64,000 bases of DNA from positions 59,020,852 through 59,084,851 of the forward strand of contig NC_089584.1 of the NCBI RefSeq assembly GCF_019320115.1, in the 5' to 3' direction. Made by a program: the position numbers and the translations under genes. The notes beneath the pieces were generated by a model, which was not told the origin of the DNA, made no database searches, and saw only the letters and a list, made by a program, of their open reading frames with translations. How positions within the stretch are numbered: the first letter of the stretch is position 1; every line of letters begins with the position of its first letter. The stretch comes from Miscanthus floridulus. Lineage: Eukaryota > Streptophyta > Magnoliopsida > Poales > Poaceae. Positions 46,476 to 57,830 of the stretch are shown piece after piece.

Positions 46476-47286
46476 TTGTTCTGCCTTTTGCTACTAACCT
46501 TGAAAAGGTCAACGCTATAACCACAAGAGGTGGCAAGTCGACTCGTGATCCACCGTATCTGACAAGGACAGGTAAGACACAAGTGGTAATGTAGGAAGAG
46601 GAGAAGAGAAACGATGAAGTTGAAGAAGTTGAGCCATAAGAGCAAGAATTACAATGAGATTTTCATGACACTATGTTCCTACGATTTCCACGCAAAAAAC
46701 GAATGCCAAAATGGATGAGCAGTTTGGTAAGTTTGTGGAGGTAATTCAAAAGTTATATATCAATATTCCTCTACTAGATGCCATACAGGTACCCACCTAT
46801 GTGAAGTACCTCATAGACATCCTCAACAACAAAAGACCACTGCCCACCGCTGAAGTAATCAAGTTAATGAAGGAGTGTAGTGTGGCCATCCTAAATACAT
46901 CACCTGTCAAGAAGGGTCCAGGGTGTCCCACTATCGATTGATCAATCGGAAGCCAGAACTTTGAGAATGCGTTATGCTATCTTGGAGCAAGCGTTAGTGT
47001 CATGCCCAAGAAGGTCTTCGACAAGCTCAACTACTTAACATTTACACCAACATCGATGTGTTTACAACTAGCCAACCAATCGGTCTGCTACCCTATAGGA
47101 ATTGCTGAGAATATTCTGGTACAAATACAAAACTTCTTTTTTCCTGTGGATTTTGTAGTACTTGACATGCAGGAGGACATGAAGACACCCCTCATACTTG
47201 GGAGACCCTTCCTGAGTACTATAAATGCGCACATTGATGTCGAAGCTGGAGAAATTGAATTCCATATCAATGGCAAGGAAGAATGA
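46476..47286 (+). pseudogene. Athila-like gag-protease linker and aspartic protease
   Basis: The linker frame 46711-46941 (MDEQFGKFVEVIQKLYINIP, PTYVKYLIDILNNKR) is typical of the stretch before protease. At 46977-47286 the protease reads LGASVSVMPKKVFDKLNY, then LILGRPFLSTINAHIDVEAG. The catalytic triad DLGAS is YLGAS here, so the catalytic Asp is lost. A stop near 46940 and others upstream separate the parts. No RT follows. Confidence 0.75.
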
Positions 47287-48011
47287 TTCGCTTTCAAACC
47301 AAGACCAGAACAATGCTCTAATTTCGAATGGTGTAAGAAACAAGTTCATCTATCAAGGTCTCCATCTTTAGGACCGAAGGATGCATCCAAAGAATAAACG
47401 CGAACAGAGAAATCCGGTTTGGTGGACTTAAAATGCTGAACCCTCGTCGGAAGGTAACTTGGTAGTTATCTATAATCATTTTTTGCATTATATTTTACTT
47501 CGACATATTTACTTTTCAACACCTGCATTAGAAAAATAAAATAAAAATACTCATCATGGCATTATAAAAATTCAAGCCCCATGTGAATAATTTTTACAGA
47601 GCATAAAAACCCATAAGAAATATTTACCAAGGAGGCATAAAAATTTAAAAATACCATCATTCACCTTCTTATATTTCATAGTATCATAAAATATTTTTAT
47701 TTTGCATTTATATACATGTGTATACGGTAGAAATATGGGGACACATGGGACCCACTCAACCACTACCCATCACTTCTACCTCCACCATCACCTCCATTTC
47801 TACCTCCATCTCCACTCAACCACCACTATCACTTCCATCATCTCTCCACCAGCCATTCTAGTTGTATCTCCACCGAAAGAAGCACCAAAGGAGCATATAT
47901 TTTCCTTAACCACAAAGTAAGAGATCATCAGGAAAATGGAGAGGCCATTTGGCCATGATGTGGGGCCAGCCGGCCCCACCACTTGGCCGGCCAGCCTACT
48001 GCTCTCTCCCA
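47287..48011. other. Non-coding tract between protease and second ORF
   Basis: This is the position where a full Athila element would carry RT, RNase H and integrase. Only AT-rich sequence and a CCACCATCACCTCC-rich tract (47770-47860) are seen. Confidence 0.55.
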
Positions 48012-48019
48012 TATAAATA
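48012..48019 (+). promoter_or_regulatory. Internal TATA box
   Basis: TATAAATA preceded by GC-rich GGCCGGCC-type sequence, as at 28035. The ATG follows at 48447. A pyrimidine tract ending TTTTGTAG lies just before that ATG, so a leader intron is possible. Confidence 0.5.
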
Positions 48020-48446
48020 CCTCCCCTCTTGGCTGCTCAACTCACTCACTCACGCTGCAATCCAGCTTCCTGAGTTCAAATTTCCAATTCCCAATCTCGT
48101 AGTTTAAAATTCTCTTGGTAGAAGTAATTTTGGAGTGAGAGAAAACGGTGAGAAAGTTGAGAGTGAAAGTGTTGCTAAAATCTTGAGTAAGAGAGAGAGA
48201 GAGGTGCTGCTAAAATTTGAGCAAGAAAGAGAGGGTTTAAGAGCAATAGTGTTGTCTAAATCAAGAGAGAAAACTAAAAAGAATTAGGGTAGAAGTAATG
48301 CCAAAATATTGATTAGAAAATTCTTTAGGCAATCTCGGACAACTAACCCTCTGGACGACTGACTTTTGGATGGCTAACCGTTAACATTTTTATTCTCTTA
48401 ATCCCATTCCACGAGTTGTGTTTTCTTTTGTCTATTTTGTAGGAAA

Positions 48447-48626
48447 ATGAGCAAGATCGTCGGAAAGCTCAAGCGTGTAGTGTCGTTCCGCTCAACGAGA
48501 AATTCTTCGTCCTGGGCAAGCATCGACATGGAGGTCAATCCTGCATCTCTCGCCGCCAGAGCATCATCCTGTTCAGCCCCTGCGGAGAGAAACATTCTCT
48601 TGCAAGAGAAAAAAGTGTTGGTATAA
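48447..48626 (+). pseudogene. Second (env-position) ORF, cut by an LTR
   Basis: MSKIVGKLKRVVSFRSTRNS followed by Ser/Ala-rich sequence. At 48615 the sequence passes into the LTR of the next element, giving a chance stop at 48626. Start style (M-[SG]-K-basic) and position parallel the ORF at 27806. Function unknown. Confidence 0.5.
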
Positions 48627-49842
48627 ATTAATGCACAGAGAATAATCCACAAGCGCACGGATATTATACCAATGTAGCACTTCACCGAGAGTACCCAGTT
48701 TTATATCGAACTCGAGAAAATGTGTGTGAGATTAACCAAATCTAAGTTATCCCAACTTCACAATCAAGGCTAGATAATAGGAGCGTATAGGAGATTGCTA
48801 AGGTCTTCTAGTTCTAACTTCGGTAAACTTTGTCTTCTATTGTTCAAGTCTAGGGATATTACTAGAGAAAACATAGGCAGAGTATGTTTCCTATAGCAAT
48901 AATGTCCTGCCAGGCCTACAAACAGGAGGTGGACTACAGAGGATTTAATGAGGCTATAATAGTCACCCTCACGAGCTTCCATCGATATAGAGAATAGGGT
49001 ACATTCATGAGTAAATGAGTCTAGGCACCATGCTTACACTACGAATACTACTTTAACCCAAGAGCTACAAGGATTGAAGTACTGAAAAGAGAGTCACAAA
49101 CCTGAAGAACAATATGAACAAGATGGTTACTTGAATTATAAGTCGAGTAGTAGAAAAATCTAAGAAGCAAGCTCAAGAAGAACTTGATTTCGCTAGGGTA
49201 CAAGCCATAGAGAGAGCACCAATAGGCTGGGACTCCTCCAAACTCTTCCCTCTCACTCTATCTGACTATCTCTAATACAAGACTAGATCCTATTGAGGAC
49301 TAATCTTCTCTTGATTGCTAGCCTTGATCGTAGTGGACATATGAATTAGGGTTTCTAGTTTCTCAGCTCTCAGGATCAAATGAGGCATCTACACTAGGGG
49401 TATAGGCTAGTATATATAGGCTGGAGCATCAATCTTGAGCCCTTAGATCAAACCGACTTGAATAAATGGCAGAGATGCAATCCTCAAGGTGGTGGAGAAC
49501 CGACATAGCAACGGGAGGCTGACATGGGGGACCCATAGGTTGGCTGGCCTATAGGTGGGGCTGGCCAGCCCCACATGTTAGTGACATGTGTCCCACATCA
49601 ATGGAGAGCCTCCTGGAGTCTTCTCGAGTCTTCCCACGTCGTTTATGCGGTGAAATTCCATAATTTCCTTTGACGAATAGGTCCTCCTTGACGGTTTTCT
49701 GATTAAATCCTGCTGAAAACACAGATTCACCAAAACTCATGGAATTTGTTAGTTTAAACCCATAAGTCTACATTGGTGATCCATTTTAGCTATTTATACA
49801 GTTATATTGATGGTTTATGATGAATGTTAACTACCGTCAACA
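48616..49842 (-). repeat. 3' LTR, short form
   Basis: Minus-strand start TGTTGACGGTAGTTAACATTC at 49842 and end TTATACCAACA at 48616, for 1,227 bp. Unlike the LTRs at 11696, 23348, 29995 and 36532 it has no internal primer-site-like motif at its end. TATA-like CTATATATAC near 49410. Confidence 0.75.
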
Positions 49843-49857
49843 AACTCCCCCACAGTT
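49843..49857 (-). promoter_or_regulatory. Polypurine tract
   Basis: AACTGTGGGGGAGTT on the minus strand, adjoining the 3' LTR start. Confidence 0.8.
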
Positions 49858-51622
49858 AGGCTTTTACTCGTCCTCAATAAAAGCTAGGATGGATTACTTA
49901 AGACATAACCTTAGAAGAAGACATCAACATAAAACCATTCCTAGTCACGTATGCACTACAGGATTCAAAGTGTCTACCATGAAACTTTGGGCGGTTGAAG
50001 AATGGAACAGCTTGAAACAAATCACCATCTTCCTTCAGTAAAGTCAATTGGAGAAACATTTTAAGATTTTTGAAAACAAAACATAGCTTACCTTGTTTTT
50101 TTGTAGTACTCTTAGATCTCTCATTATATATGGTATTTTTGGATCCTCAACAAGGCATTGATGACTTTGCCTTCTTTTTGGCTACTTCTAAAAGCTTATG
50201 TGGAGTTCAGGAAGGGATGAATATGAAAACATACTTGCATTGCATATATTGTAAAGTCAAAATGAGGATCTGAGGAGAAAAATGTCATACTCTTAGATCA
50301 AGATGTGCATGTGTGTGGATATGTATATGATGGCTAACCTAATTCTACTATGCTCATTGAAACATATCTCTCTTGATTGAAACTTGAAAAACACTTTTGC
50401 AAGAAAACATGGGCTATCTTATTCATCTCTCTTTCTTTCTTTGGGCGGGCATCTGAGTACCCATTGTTTTCAATATCTCGAACACTTGTCCATTTTTTCA
50501 ATACTTTTTCTTTTCCCTCTTTTTTATGAATAACTTTTGCATAGCCCATGTCTCTCTTTCTGCAATTGAAACCTTTCAAGAGAGACATTTACAGGAACTT
50601 GAAGTATTTATCCTATCAAGCATATTTTTGTGTCTATTCCCAATATAAGAGTAGAACATTTTTAGGTGTATGGAAAACATGTTGTTGCATACTCCTAGTG
50701 TAGGAGCAGCAAATATATGTGGAGTGTACGTGATCGTGATCTTGAGAGCATGATAAGTTTCTGAACAAGGGTCACAAGGTTTGACCAAACTCAACACAGT
50801 GACAAGTAGTATATGTAGAAGGTTTCTCTAGTCTATATTTGGCTCTGGTAGGACATTGCCTACCACAAAAGAGAGGTGTAGCTATTCTTTTTACCTTTTG
50901 AAATAAAATTCTCCAATAACAAGACATCAAGAATCAAGTTCTCATTATTCTACTATATCTCATTCCACAACAACATATGTAACATGGGGTCCCTAATAAG
51001 TTCCCAACAATAGCATGACTTTTAGGAAAAGTATTATGTGAGTCTATCCTTAAGTCATGATTGAAATAAACTTTCCTCAGATTTTAAAGTTGTTTTATTA
51101 AGTGATTTTGAATTCGGTTCAAAACGGAAAGCGAAACATATAAAAATAGAGTGTATTGGGCTAAAACCTGACCGTGGATGAAGCACAAGGTGAGGCGGCG
51201 TTGTGATGGGCCAGCCGGCCCATGTAGGAGGCCGAGCGGCCCACTCTCAGGCATGTTTTGGTCCAACTTTTGGCGAGCGTGGTTTTTGTTCTGTTGCTTT
51301 CTGAATTTTGTGATTTTCACGATTGTATTCCGTCTTGTTGTCACAGTGTGTCTCCCTATACTTGTTTTCCTATATACCTTTATGAACAACATGTGGAGAC
51401 AAAACACATATCCAAAAGAAATAGAGAGTAGATAATAATAATAATAAGACTCCATTAATATATAAGGCACTTTTTTACACAAGCACAAACTAAACACAAA
51501 CTTTTGACTACCTAGCGCAAACTTCAATATTCTAACGATTTGAGCTAAGTGAGTAACCTAAAAATACTATCTTTAAAACACTTGACATAACCACTCATGC
51601 CTTATTATTGACTACCTAATTC
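49858..51622. other. Non-coding 3' internal region
   Basis: Untranslated sequence between the second ORF and the polypurine tract, similar in style to 24933-26199 (for example the CTCGTCCTCAATAAAAGCTA motif near the tract). Confidence 0.55.
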
Positions 51623-52228
51623 TCACTTCTTCATCTTAGCAACAAAATGATTCAAAGCATTTAGGTCATGTTGCAGGCTCTTGCGATAGACGTGTTCTTC
51701 ATCGATCCTTTTCTCTAGGGTATAGATAACATCGGAGAGGTCTTCAATCTTCTTCTCTAAGAGAGCAATAGTCATCCTTGGATGCTTCTCAGCCTCTGGG
51801 ATAGGTGGTGATGGTGCCTTCCTCTTCTTCTCCTTCAGCGGAACAACCTTGATTTGATCCGTCATAGCGCGAACTCCATCAATGATGGTATGAGGGGTGA
51901 CCAATTTGTATTTTGCTCATGTAACGTCTCCAAATTTGTTGGTCTTCACTCTGGTTAGCACCTCGTGTCCCTTCAGAGGAAGGAGGTTGATCTCCTTCAT
52001 CACCTTGATTATCTTCTAGACGTCTAGACAAGGCTCTTGTTGGCGTGGCTTGTCTTCAAGAAGTGGATGTGGTGGTGGGAAAACAAGGATTGGACGACGG
52101 ATGGCATGGGTGAAGTAAGACTGCCTTGAGCAAATGGGGGTAACTTCTAGAGGTATGACGGTTAGTGCAAGTGCATTGGGCTTCATGATAGGGTCAAAAT
52201 CATAGGGGACGATCTCTTTGTTGGCCAT
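51623..52228 (-). pseudogene. Second (env-position) ORF with C-terminal coiled coil
   Basis: ATG at 52228: MANKEIVPYDFDPIMKPNAL, then a Pro-rich stretch. In-frame stops occur at 52016 and near 51920. A final part (51904-51623) reads KVVPLKEKKRKAPSPP and then a heptad-rich segment (LLEKKIEDLSDVIYTLEKRI), which suggests a coiled coil. The whole frame is about 202 codons. It occupies the env position after integrase. The function of these ORFs is unknown. Confidence 0.55.
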
Positions 52229-52311
52229 GGAAACTAGAGAGGAGGAGAGCTTTGCTGCTATTGGAGAGAGAAGGCTTTGAGGGGATGGCTATGGAGGCAG
52301 GTAGAGGCTCA

Positions 52312-52319
52312 CTTATATA
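52312..52319 (-). promoter_or_regulatory. Internal TATA box before the second ORF
   Basis: TATATAAG on the minus strand, about 85 bases upstream of the ATG at 52228, with a C/T-rich leader between. Confidence 0.55.
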
Positions 52320-52596
52320 GGGGGAACAACTTGCAGCGGGGGTCAAGATCTATCCATATGAGGTCTCATAACAAGAAAAAATCCAATGCGTTAAAAAACT
52401 ATGGGATTTTAACAAGGACGGATCTAGAAGACACGAGTGAGTTGACCGGGCACGAGAGGGACTAACAGTGGGCTAGCTGGCCCCACATGTCATCCTCTCA
52501 TAGTGATTTTTCTCATGGTGGTTTCTAATCCCTATCTAATCTTGAAAAGTATATTTTCATGTTACGAAACATAAGGAGGATGGCAGTGGTGTAAAT

Positions 52597-54589
52597 CTAC
52601 AGTAAAATCAGGAAATCTACCTCATCCAAATCCTCAGGTGGTTGTTTAGGTTCTAGAAAGATCTTGAGATGGTGGCCATTTACCTTGAATAACATACCTT
52701 CATCATTTTGAAGTGTTACCACTCCATGTGATGAAGTGCTTATCACCTTGAATGGTCCTTCCCATTTGCTCTGAAGTTTTCCATGCTCGAATAATTTAAC
52801 CCTAATTAAAAAGTAATACTTTATCTTCAGGGGCGAACTCCATCTTCTTGATCCTCTTGTCATGCCATCTTTTCATTCTCTTCTTGGAAATCTTGGCATT
52901 GTGATATGCTTTTTCACACCATTCATCAAGTTCAGAGAGTTGCATCTTCCTCTTGGTTCCTGCGGCTTCAAAGTCCATGTTCCATCGCTTGATGGCCTAG
53001 TGAGCCTTGAGTTCTAGCTCAACAGGTAGATGATAGGTCTTCCCATAGACCAGTTGACATGGTGACATTTCAAGTTGTGTTTTATAGGCCGTTCTGTAAG
53101 CCCATAGTGCATCGGGTAGTCTATCTTTCCATGCAGGTCCCATCTCATTGACCGTCTTTTGCAGAATGTTCTTGATTTGTTTATTTGATACTTCTGCTTG
53201 GCCACTTGTCTGAGGGTGATATGGAGTAGCGACATTATGACAGATCCCATGCTTTGACAAGTAAGTATGAAAATTCTTGTCAGTGAAGTGAGTTCCTCCA
53301 TCACTAATCACCACCCTTGGAACTACAAATCTTGAAAATATTGTTTCTCCAAACATCTTCTTAGAGTTCTTAGCATCAGCTGCTTTGCATGGCATGGCTT
53401 CAACCCACTTAGAGACATAATCAACTACCACCAAGATGTATTCACAGTTATTTGATTTTGGAAACGGTCCCTATAATCAATACCCCAGACATCAAAAAGC
53501 TCAATCTGGAGGTTGTTGGTGAGTGGCATGGCATCTCTTGAATTGATATTCCCATGCCTCTAACATGCTCCACACCTCCTGATGAAGTCTTTCGTGTCTT
53601 CATACATGGTTGGCAAAAAGAATCCACTTTGCCAGATCTTTGAATGAGTGCAGAATGTACCATAATGTCCTCCATATGGTGATGAGTGACATCATTTGAT
53701 GATCTTGATGCCTTCTTCCACCGGTACACACCTTCTGAGTAGGCCGTCAGAGTACACTCTAAAGAGGTATGGTTCATCCCATATGTGGAGACAACTTTCG
53801 TAGATGAGCTTTCTTTTGTTCTCTCCTAGTGGCACACAACCTGCAACCATAAAGTTAACAATATTTGCATACCAGGGGTTGGATTTTGTGACCTTGAAGA
53901 GCATGTCATCCCGCAGTGAATCATTGATGGGTAGTTCCTGCAAATTCTCAAACTGCATTCTAGACAAGTAATCGCCAACAGAATTTTCAACTCCCTTTTT
54001 ATATTTTTATTTCTAAGTCAAATTCTTGGAGTAACAAAATCCATTTTATCAATCTGGGTTTAGCATCTTTCTTAGTGAGTAGATATTTCAAAGCTACATG
54101 ATCCATATAAACAATCACCTTAGCTCCTACTAAGTAAAATCTAAACTTATCAATAGCAAAAACAATAGCCAGGAGTTCTCTTTTAGTTGTTGCATAATTA
54201 AGTTGAGGTCCTTTCAGAGTTTTGCTAGCATAAGCAATTGCATGATGCTTTTTATCTTTAGTTTGTCCCAAAACTGCTCCTACAACATAATCACTAGCAT
54301 CACACATAATTTCAAAAGGTAGTAACCAATCAGGGGGTTGAATGATTGGTGCAGAGATGAGTGCTTTCTTAAGAATGTTAAAGATTTCAAACATGCATCA
54401 TCAAATTCAAAGGGAACATCCTTAGCCAAAAGATTTGTAAGTGGCCTTACAATATGTGAAAAAACTTTTATAAAGCGGCAATAAAAACTAGCATGATCAA
54501 GGAAACTGCGGATCCCTCTGATATTTATAGGAGGTAACTATTCAATTACTTCAATTTTAGCTCTATCTACCTCAATCCCTCTTTCGGAC
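52597..54589 (-). pseudogene. Athila-like pol: RT end, RNase H, integrase
   Basis: From 54589: the RT C-terminal part (GIEVDRAKIEVIE, RSFLDHASFYRCFIKVFS). RNase H at 54394-53999 follows ([37 protein letters not shown]). The spacer with integrase zinc-finger remains is at 53967-53450, partly frameshifted. The integrase core at 53434-52997 has VVVDYVSKWVEAM, VISDGGTHF and SGQAEVSNKQIK, so all three acidic positions are present. The last piece, GPFKVISTSSHGVVTL...VNGHHLKIFLEP (52863-52597), is the usual end, without a chromodomain. Frame changes between pieces and the RT truncation make it inactive. Confidence 0.8.
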
Positions 54590-56279
54590 TGTCAGCATGA
54601 AATTTTTTCCCATGCTGAGGGCACACGAGCAAGCCAGAAGGGTCTGCTCGATGGAGCTAGAGATCCGCCTAGCTTTAGCGCAGGGGTTATCGATCCTGCG
54701 CACTCCTCTCAAGATGTGCTAGTCAATTTGACCTTGTAATTGATAAGGAGAGAAAGCTAATCAATAATTTAAAGAGGAACATGCCGGTGTTGCCAGATAG
54801 TCCCAAATGTGCGGCTCTGAGAGCCAATGTGGAAGGAAATCGACTAAATAGTCGATTCCAGCACACTAATAAGAATAAATTAGTTAAAGCTCATGGGGTT
54901 ATGAAAGAAAAATTGATTATCATTCAGGATGAATCTCGTTATTTAGACAAATATTAATCAATGGCAATAGGATATCAACAAGAATCAGTTTGCGCTAAGC
55001 CAATGACTACCAGTAACCGAATCCCTTTTTGTATAAAAGAAGTAGCTCATCATCATTTAACCATTTAATAGAGATAAATCTAATGAACGTATTAGATCTC
55101 ATCTACCACTATGACCAGTGGGGCATGGGGCAGAATCATGCAGGCCATAGAAACAGTGATAAATTCGATGACCCTAACTGATTACTAATATCAGTGGGGA
55201 TGAGGCAGAATCATGCAGGCCATAATACAATAATAAAATCATAGGGCTAACACATCTTTCAACCTATCTTTACTTCAATGGTCTTGTGATGTGAACTGCA
55301 TATGTGAAAGCACTCGATATCGGCTAAAATAGCCGATTCAGGCATAGCGCACACTTAGAGTCATACCCTATCAGGAACAGATCTACAGAATAACGATCCC
55401 CACTCCACGGTGCTAACAGTGGGGTGTGAGGCAGAATCACACAGGCCATGATAACAGGCCATGGAACAGTTCTTGTTAGCCAATAGATCTATTAAAGACC
55501 AAACATGCCTTAAACGCACACTATGCATGATCAAGATTGACATAAAACAGCCGATAAAACATAACTCATCATTTGAAGAGTAGATTAGATGAATTTAGAT
55601 TAATAAACGATGGGTTAAACATGATATAAGGTCGATCTAGATCAATCCCAATCGGGCAAAGTGATATTGCTATAATTAAATAAATAATAAAAGCAATGAG
55701 CAATATCGGTAACTTAATGAATCTATCCGAAGGAACGCCACCCTTAGACAGAGCCGATAACTTGACCTTAATCTAGTTCAAGCAGTGGAGGTCAACCGGA
55801 TCGATGCAGCCATACTTGAACTAAACAAGAGTTGATAACTAGCTTATACCAGAGTCGTAGTGGAGGTCACCGAGATCTACTCTACTCCTACTTCTAAGGG
55901 GTGGCTGGAGCCAAAAAAAGTAACTTGTATTGGATTGATTGTGTCCTTTAGAATAGCCGAGGTCCAATATTTATACCCAAAACCTATGCATGAATCCTAC
56001 TTAAGCACGACTCATCACAATTTTAGTCTAAGAGAAAACATTCCTAATTTAAGATAACTTGGACCCTAATCTTTCCCTTTTTGTAGAGTCCAACATGTTT
56101 TTCTCGGCGCTGATCGTATCTTTTGTCGTTATCTGCTGGTGCTATCTGAAGAAAGCCGATTCTAGTGTTGCATTCGAATCAGCTGATACTGACCTTCATG
56201 CAATCGATTCCTTGATGACATGATCTTAGGGAGCTTCCGAGTCCCCACGTTTTTCTCTCCAAATTTTGGTGTAAACACA
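54590..56279 (-). repeat. 3' LTR of a Tat-like element
   Basis: Ends are TG/CA on both strands: minus-strand start TGTGTTTACACC at 56279 and end TTTCATGCTGACA at 54590, 1,690 bp. It interrupts the RT of the element at 48616-54589. Three dispersed copies of a GGGGCAGAATCATGCAGGCC-type motif lie at about 55118-55150, 55193-55225 and 55416-55450. No partner LTR is in the window. Confidence 0.6.
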
Positions 56280-56296
56280 TGCCCCCCAATTTTGGG
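56280..56296 (-). promoter_or_regulatory. Polypurine tract of the Tat-like element
   Basis: Minus-strand CCCAAAATTGGGGGGCA directly before the LTR start. It sets the element on the minus strand. Confidence 0.6.
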
Positions 56297-56399
56297 ATAA
56301 AAGTGATTTTATTCCAAAATTCCTATTTATCTGTTTACCACGCCGCAACCGTTTTGCTCTAAGATATACATGCGACTCCTGACTTCCCAGACCGAGTCT

Positions 56400-56407
56400 T
56401 ATATAAT
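56400..56407 (+). promoter_or_regulatory. TATA box of the antisense ORF
   Basis: TATATAAT on the plus strand, about 175 bases before the ATG at 56580. Confidence 0.5.
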
Positions 56408-56579
56408 GTCCCAATAGTATCCTTTCTGACTCACTCATTCTGTTTGCTTTCCCTTCTTTCTTGAGCAAATCTCAACAGCCGACGCCGCCAACGCCAAAGC
56501 TTCAACCCTAGCAAATCTTCCGCCCTGTCAAGCCCTTATTCAAGCAGCCTTCCTCAGATTCAAATCTACTTCGGTTTTA

Positions 56580-56898
56580 ATGGCGACCAACAACCACATC
56601 CCTGAGGTATGCTTTCAAATTCCCATTCTCAAAATGTCAGTTGCTACCCTGTATTTCCTTTATCCTTAAATTCATTTTATCCGATTTCTAGGAAATGAGG
56701 AATAAAATCTTGATTCCATCAACTGCTGCTTTCAATGTTTATTTTCTTGGGCCTATGGGTGATCCTGATCTATTTGATTTCATCCATCAAGAAACCAACC
56801 AAATCCCCTTGAAATAGCCTGCAGTGGATTTGTCCTCTTGGAATACCAAAACTCCCTTTAGAAATTTGCCCAAAATGCCTAAGGGATGGAGAAATTGG
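56580..56898 (+). pseudogene. Antisense plant-mobile-domain-like ORF, interrupted
   Basis: Exon 1 (56580-56606) reads MATNNHIPE. A GT-AG intron (56607-56691, ending ATTTCTAG) follows. Exon 2 reads EMRNKILIPSTAAFNVYFLG and then MGDPDLFDFIHQE. A TAG interrupts it after QIPLK, then SSWNTKTPFRN and MPKGWRNW, and the CRM-like element inserts at 56899. The sequence resembles plant mobile domain (aminotransferase-like) proteins, which some Tat-lineage elements carry in antisense orientation near the 3' LTR. Here it is opposite to the element's polypurine tract, in agreement with that layout. Confidence 0.6.
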
Positions 56899-57815
56899 TG
56901 ATGAGGACATCAACACCAACGATACATCCACGCCGACATGAGTACCAGTTTCTGGTCCTATTACTCGCGCCCGTGCTCATCACATTAATCATCAAGTAAG
57001 TTCACTCTTGAGTTCCTGTCCATCATATTTAGACCATGGAGACGCGTGCACTCTTGTTTTGGTTAGGAACCAGGGAGAGGACCGAAAGGGACAAGGATTT
57101 ATGGAGGCTGAATTCAGACTCCAGGACAGCTCCAACTTATGATGGTCACCACGGTCGCATATGGACTCGGATTGGGGCGTTCAAGTACTTCATGGAATCC
57201 TTATGAAGTCTACTTTCATATGGATCTGGAATCAAGTCCATATTTGTTTTGAGGCGGCTGCAATAACTGAATTACGACTGAGAGCTTGTCTGTCCAAAGG
57301 TGCTGCATCACCTTAGTTTGGTCCAATGGGCCATGTATCAAGTTGGGTCCATTAGGGACGCGTCCTAGGGTTGGAGAACGACCCAACACCCCCTGGTCGT
57401 CCTTCCACCTTCATATACTCCTTAGCCACCACTAAGAATAGGCGGGTTTTGTTTAGATCAAGTTTAACTCTCGCTACTTGCTTGTAAGCGCGCGTGCTGG
57501 ATCAGCCGCCCATCTTCTTGTCTTCGAAACCCCACCTTAATTGAGATTGAGTTTGAAACTTTCATCTACATCTAGTAATTTAGTACTTGCTATACTTGTT
57601 CTTGCTAGTTCTTTGATTGCTTGCAGGACGAGTGCCCTAGTGGCCGGGTGATGCGCTCCACAAGATCGCGGCAGCCATTGGAGGTGGTGTATCAGTTGCT
57701 AAGGCGCAGCTTGGAAGGCTGTAGTCGGGCCATGAATGTTGTCTCCACCCATCAATCGAGTTATCCCACACCTCTCATCGAAAGATCGGGAACAAACCCT
57801 AGCAGGATCTTATCA
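56899..57815 (+). repeat. 5' LTR of the CRM-like element
   Basis: TGATGAGGACATCAACACC to GATCTTATCA, 917 bp. Its first 230 bp equal the distal pol codons at 63573-63798. Confidence 0.85.
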
Positions 57816-57817
57816 GT

Positions 57818-57830
57818 TGGTAATCAGAGC
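57818..57830 (+). promoter_or_regulatory. Primer-binding site with one extra A
   Basis: TGGTAATCAGAGC two bases after the LTR, the iMet site with one inserted A, as at 44416-44428. Confidence 0.8.

Larger units (their letters stand above)
36532..48615 (+). mobile_element. Plus-strand Athila-like element, host of two insertions
   Basis: In order: 5' LTR 36532-38008, primer site, leader, insertion 38207-45321, gag, protease, 3' internal region, internal TATA box, and a short ORF that is cut at 48615 by the LTR of another element. Its 3' end lies right of the window, beyond the stack of insertions. RT, RNase H and integrase are absent between protease and the second ORF, so this copy was a gag-protease derivative. 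Confidence 0.75.
48616..54589 (-). mobile_element. Minus-strand Athila-like element with RNase H and integrase
   Basis: The 3' LTR (49842 to 48616), polypurine tract, second ORF and pol are present. RT is cut at 54589 by a Tat-like element, and gag and the 5' LTR would lie right of the window. It inserted into the second ORF of the plus-strand Athila-like element. Target bases on the left are AAAAG (48611-48615); the partner is not visible. Confidence 0.75.

Noticed and set aside
11675..57830. tRNA-like matches at several sites
   Set aside because: Only 13-18 bases match tRNA 3' ends; they are primer-binding sites and not tRNA genes.
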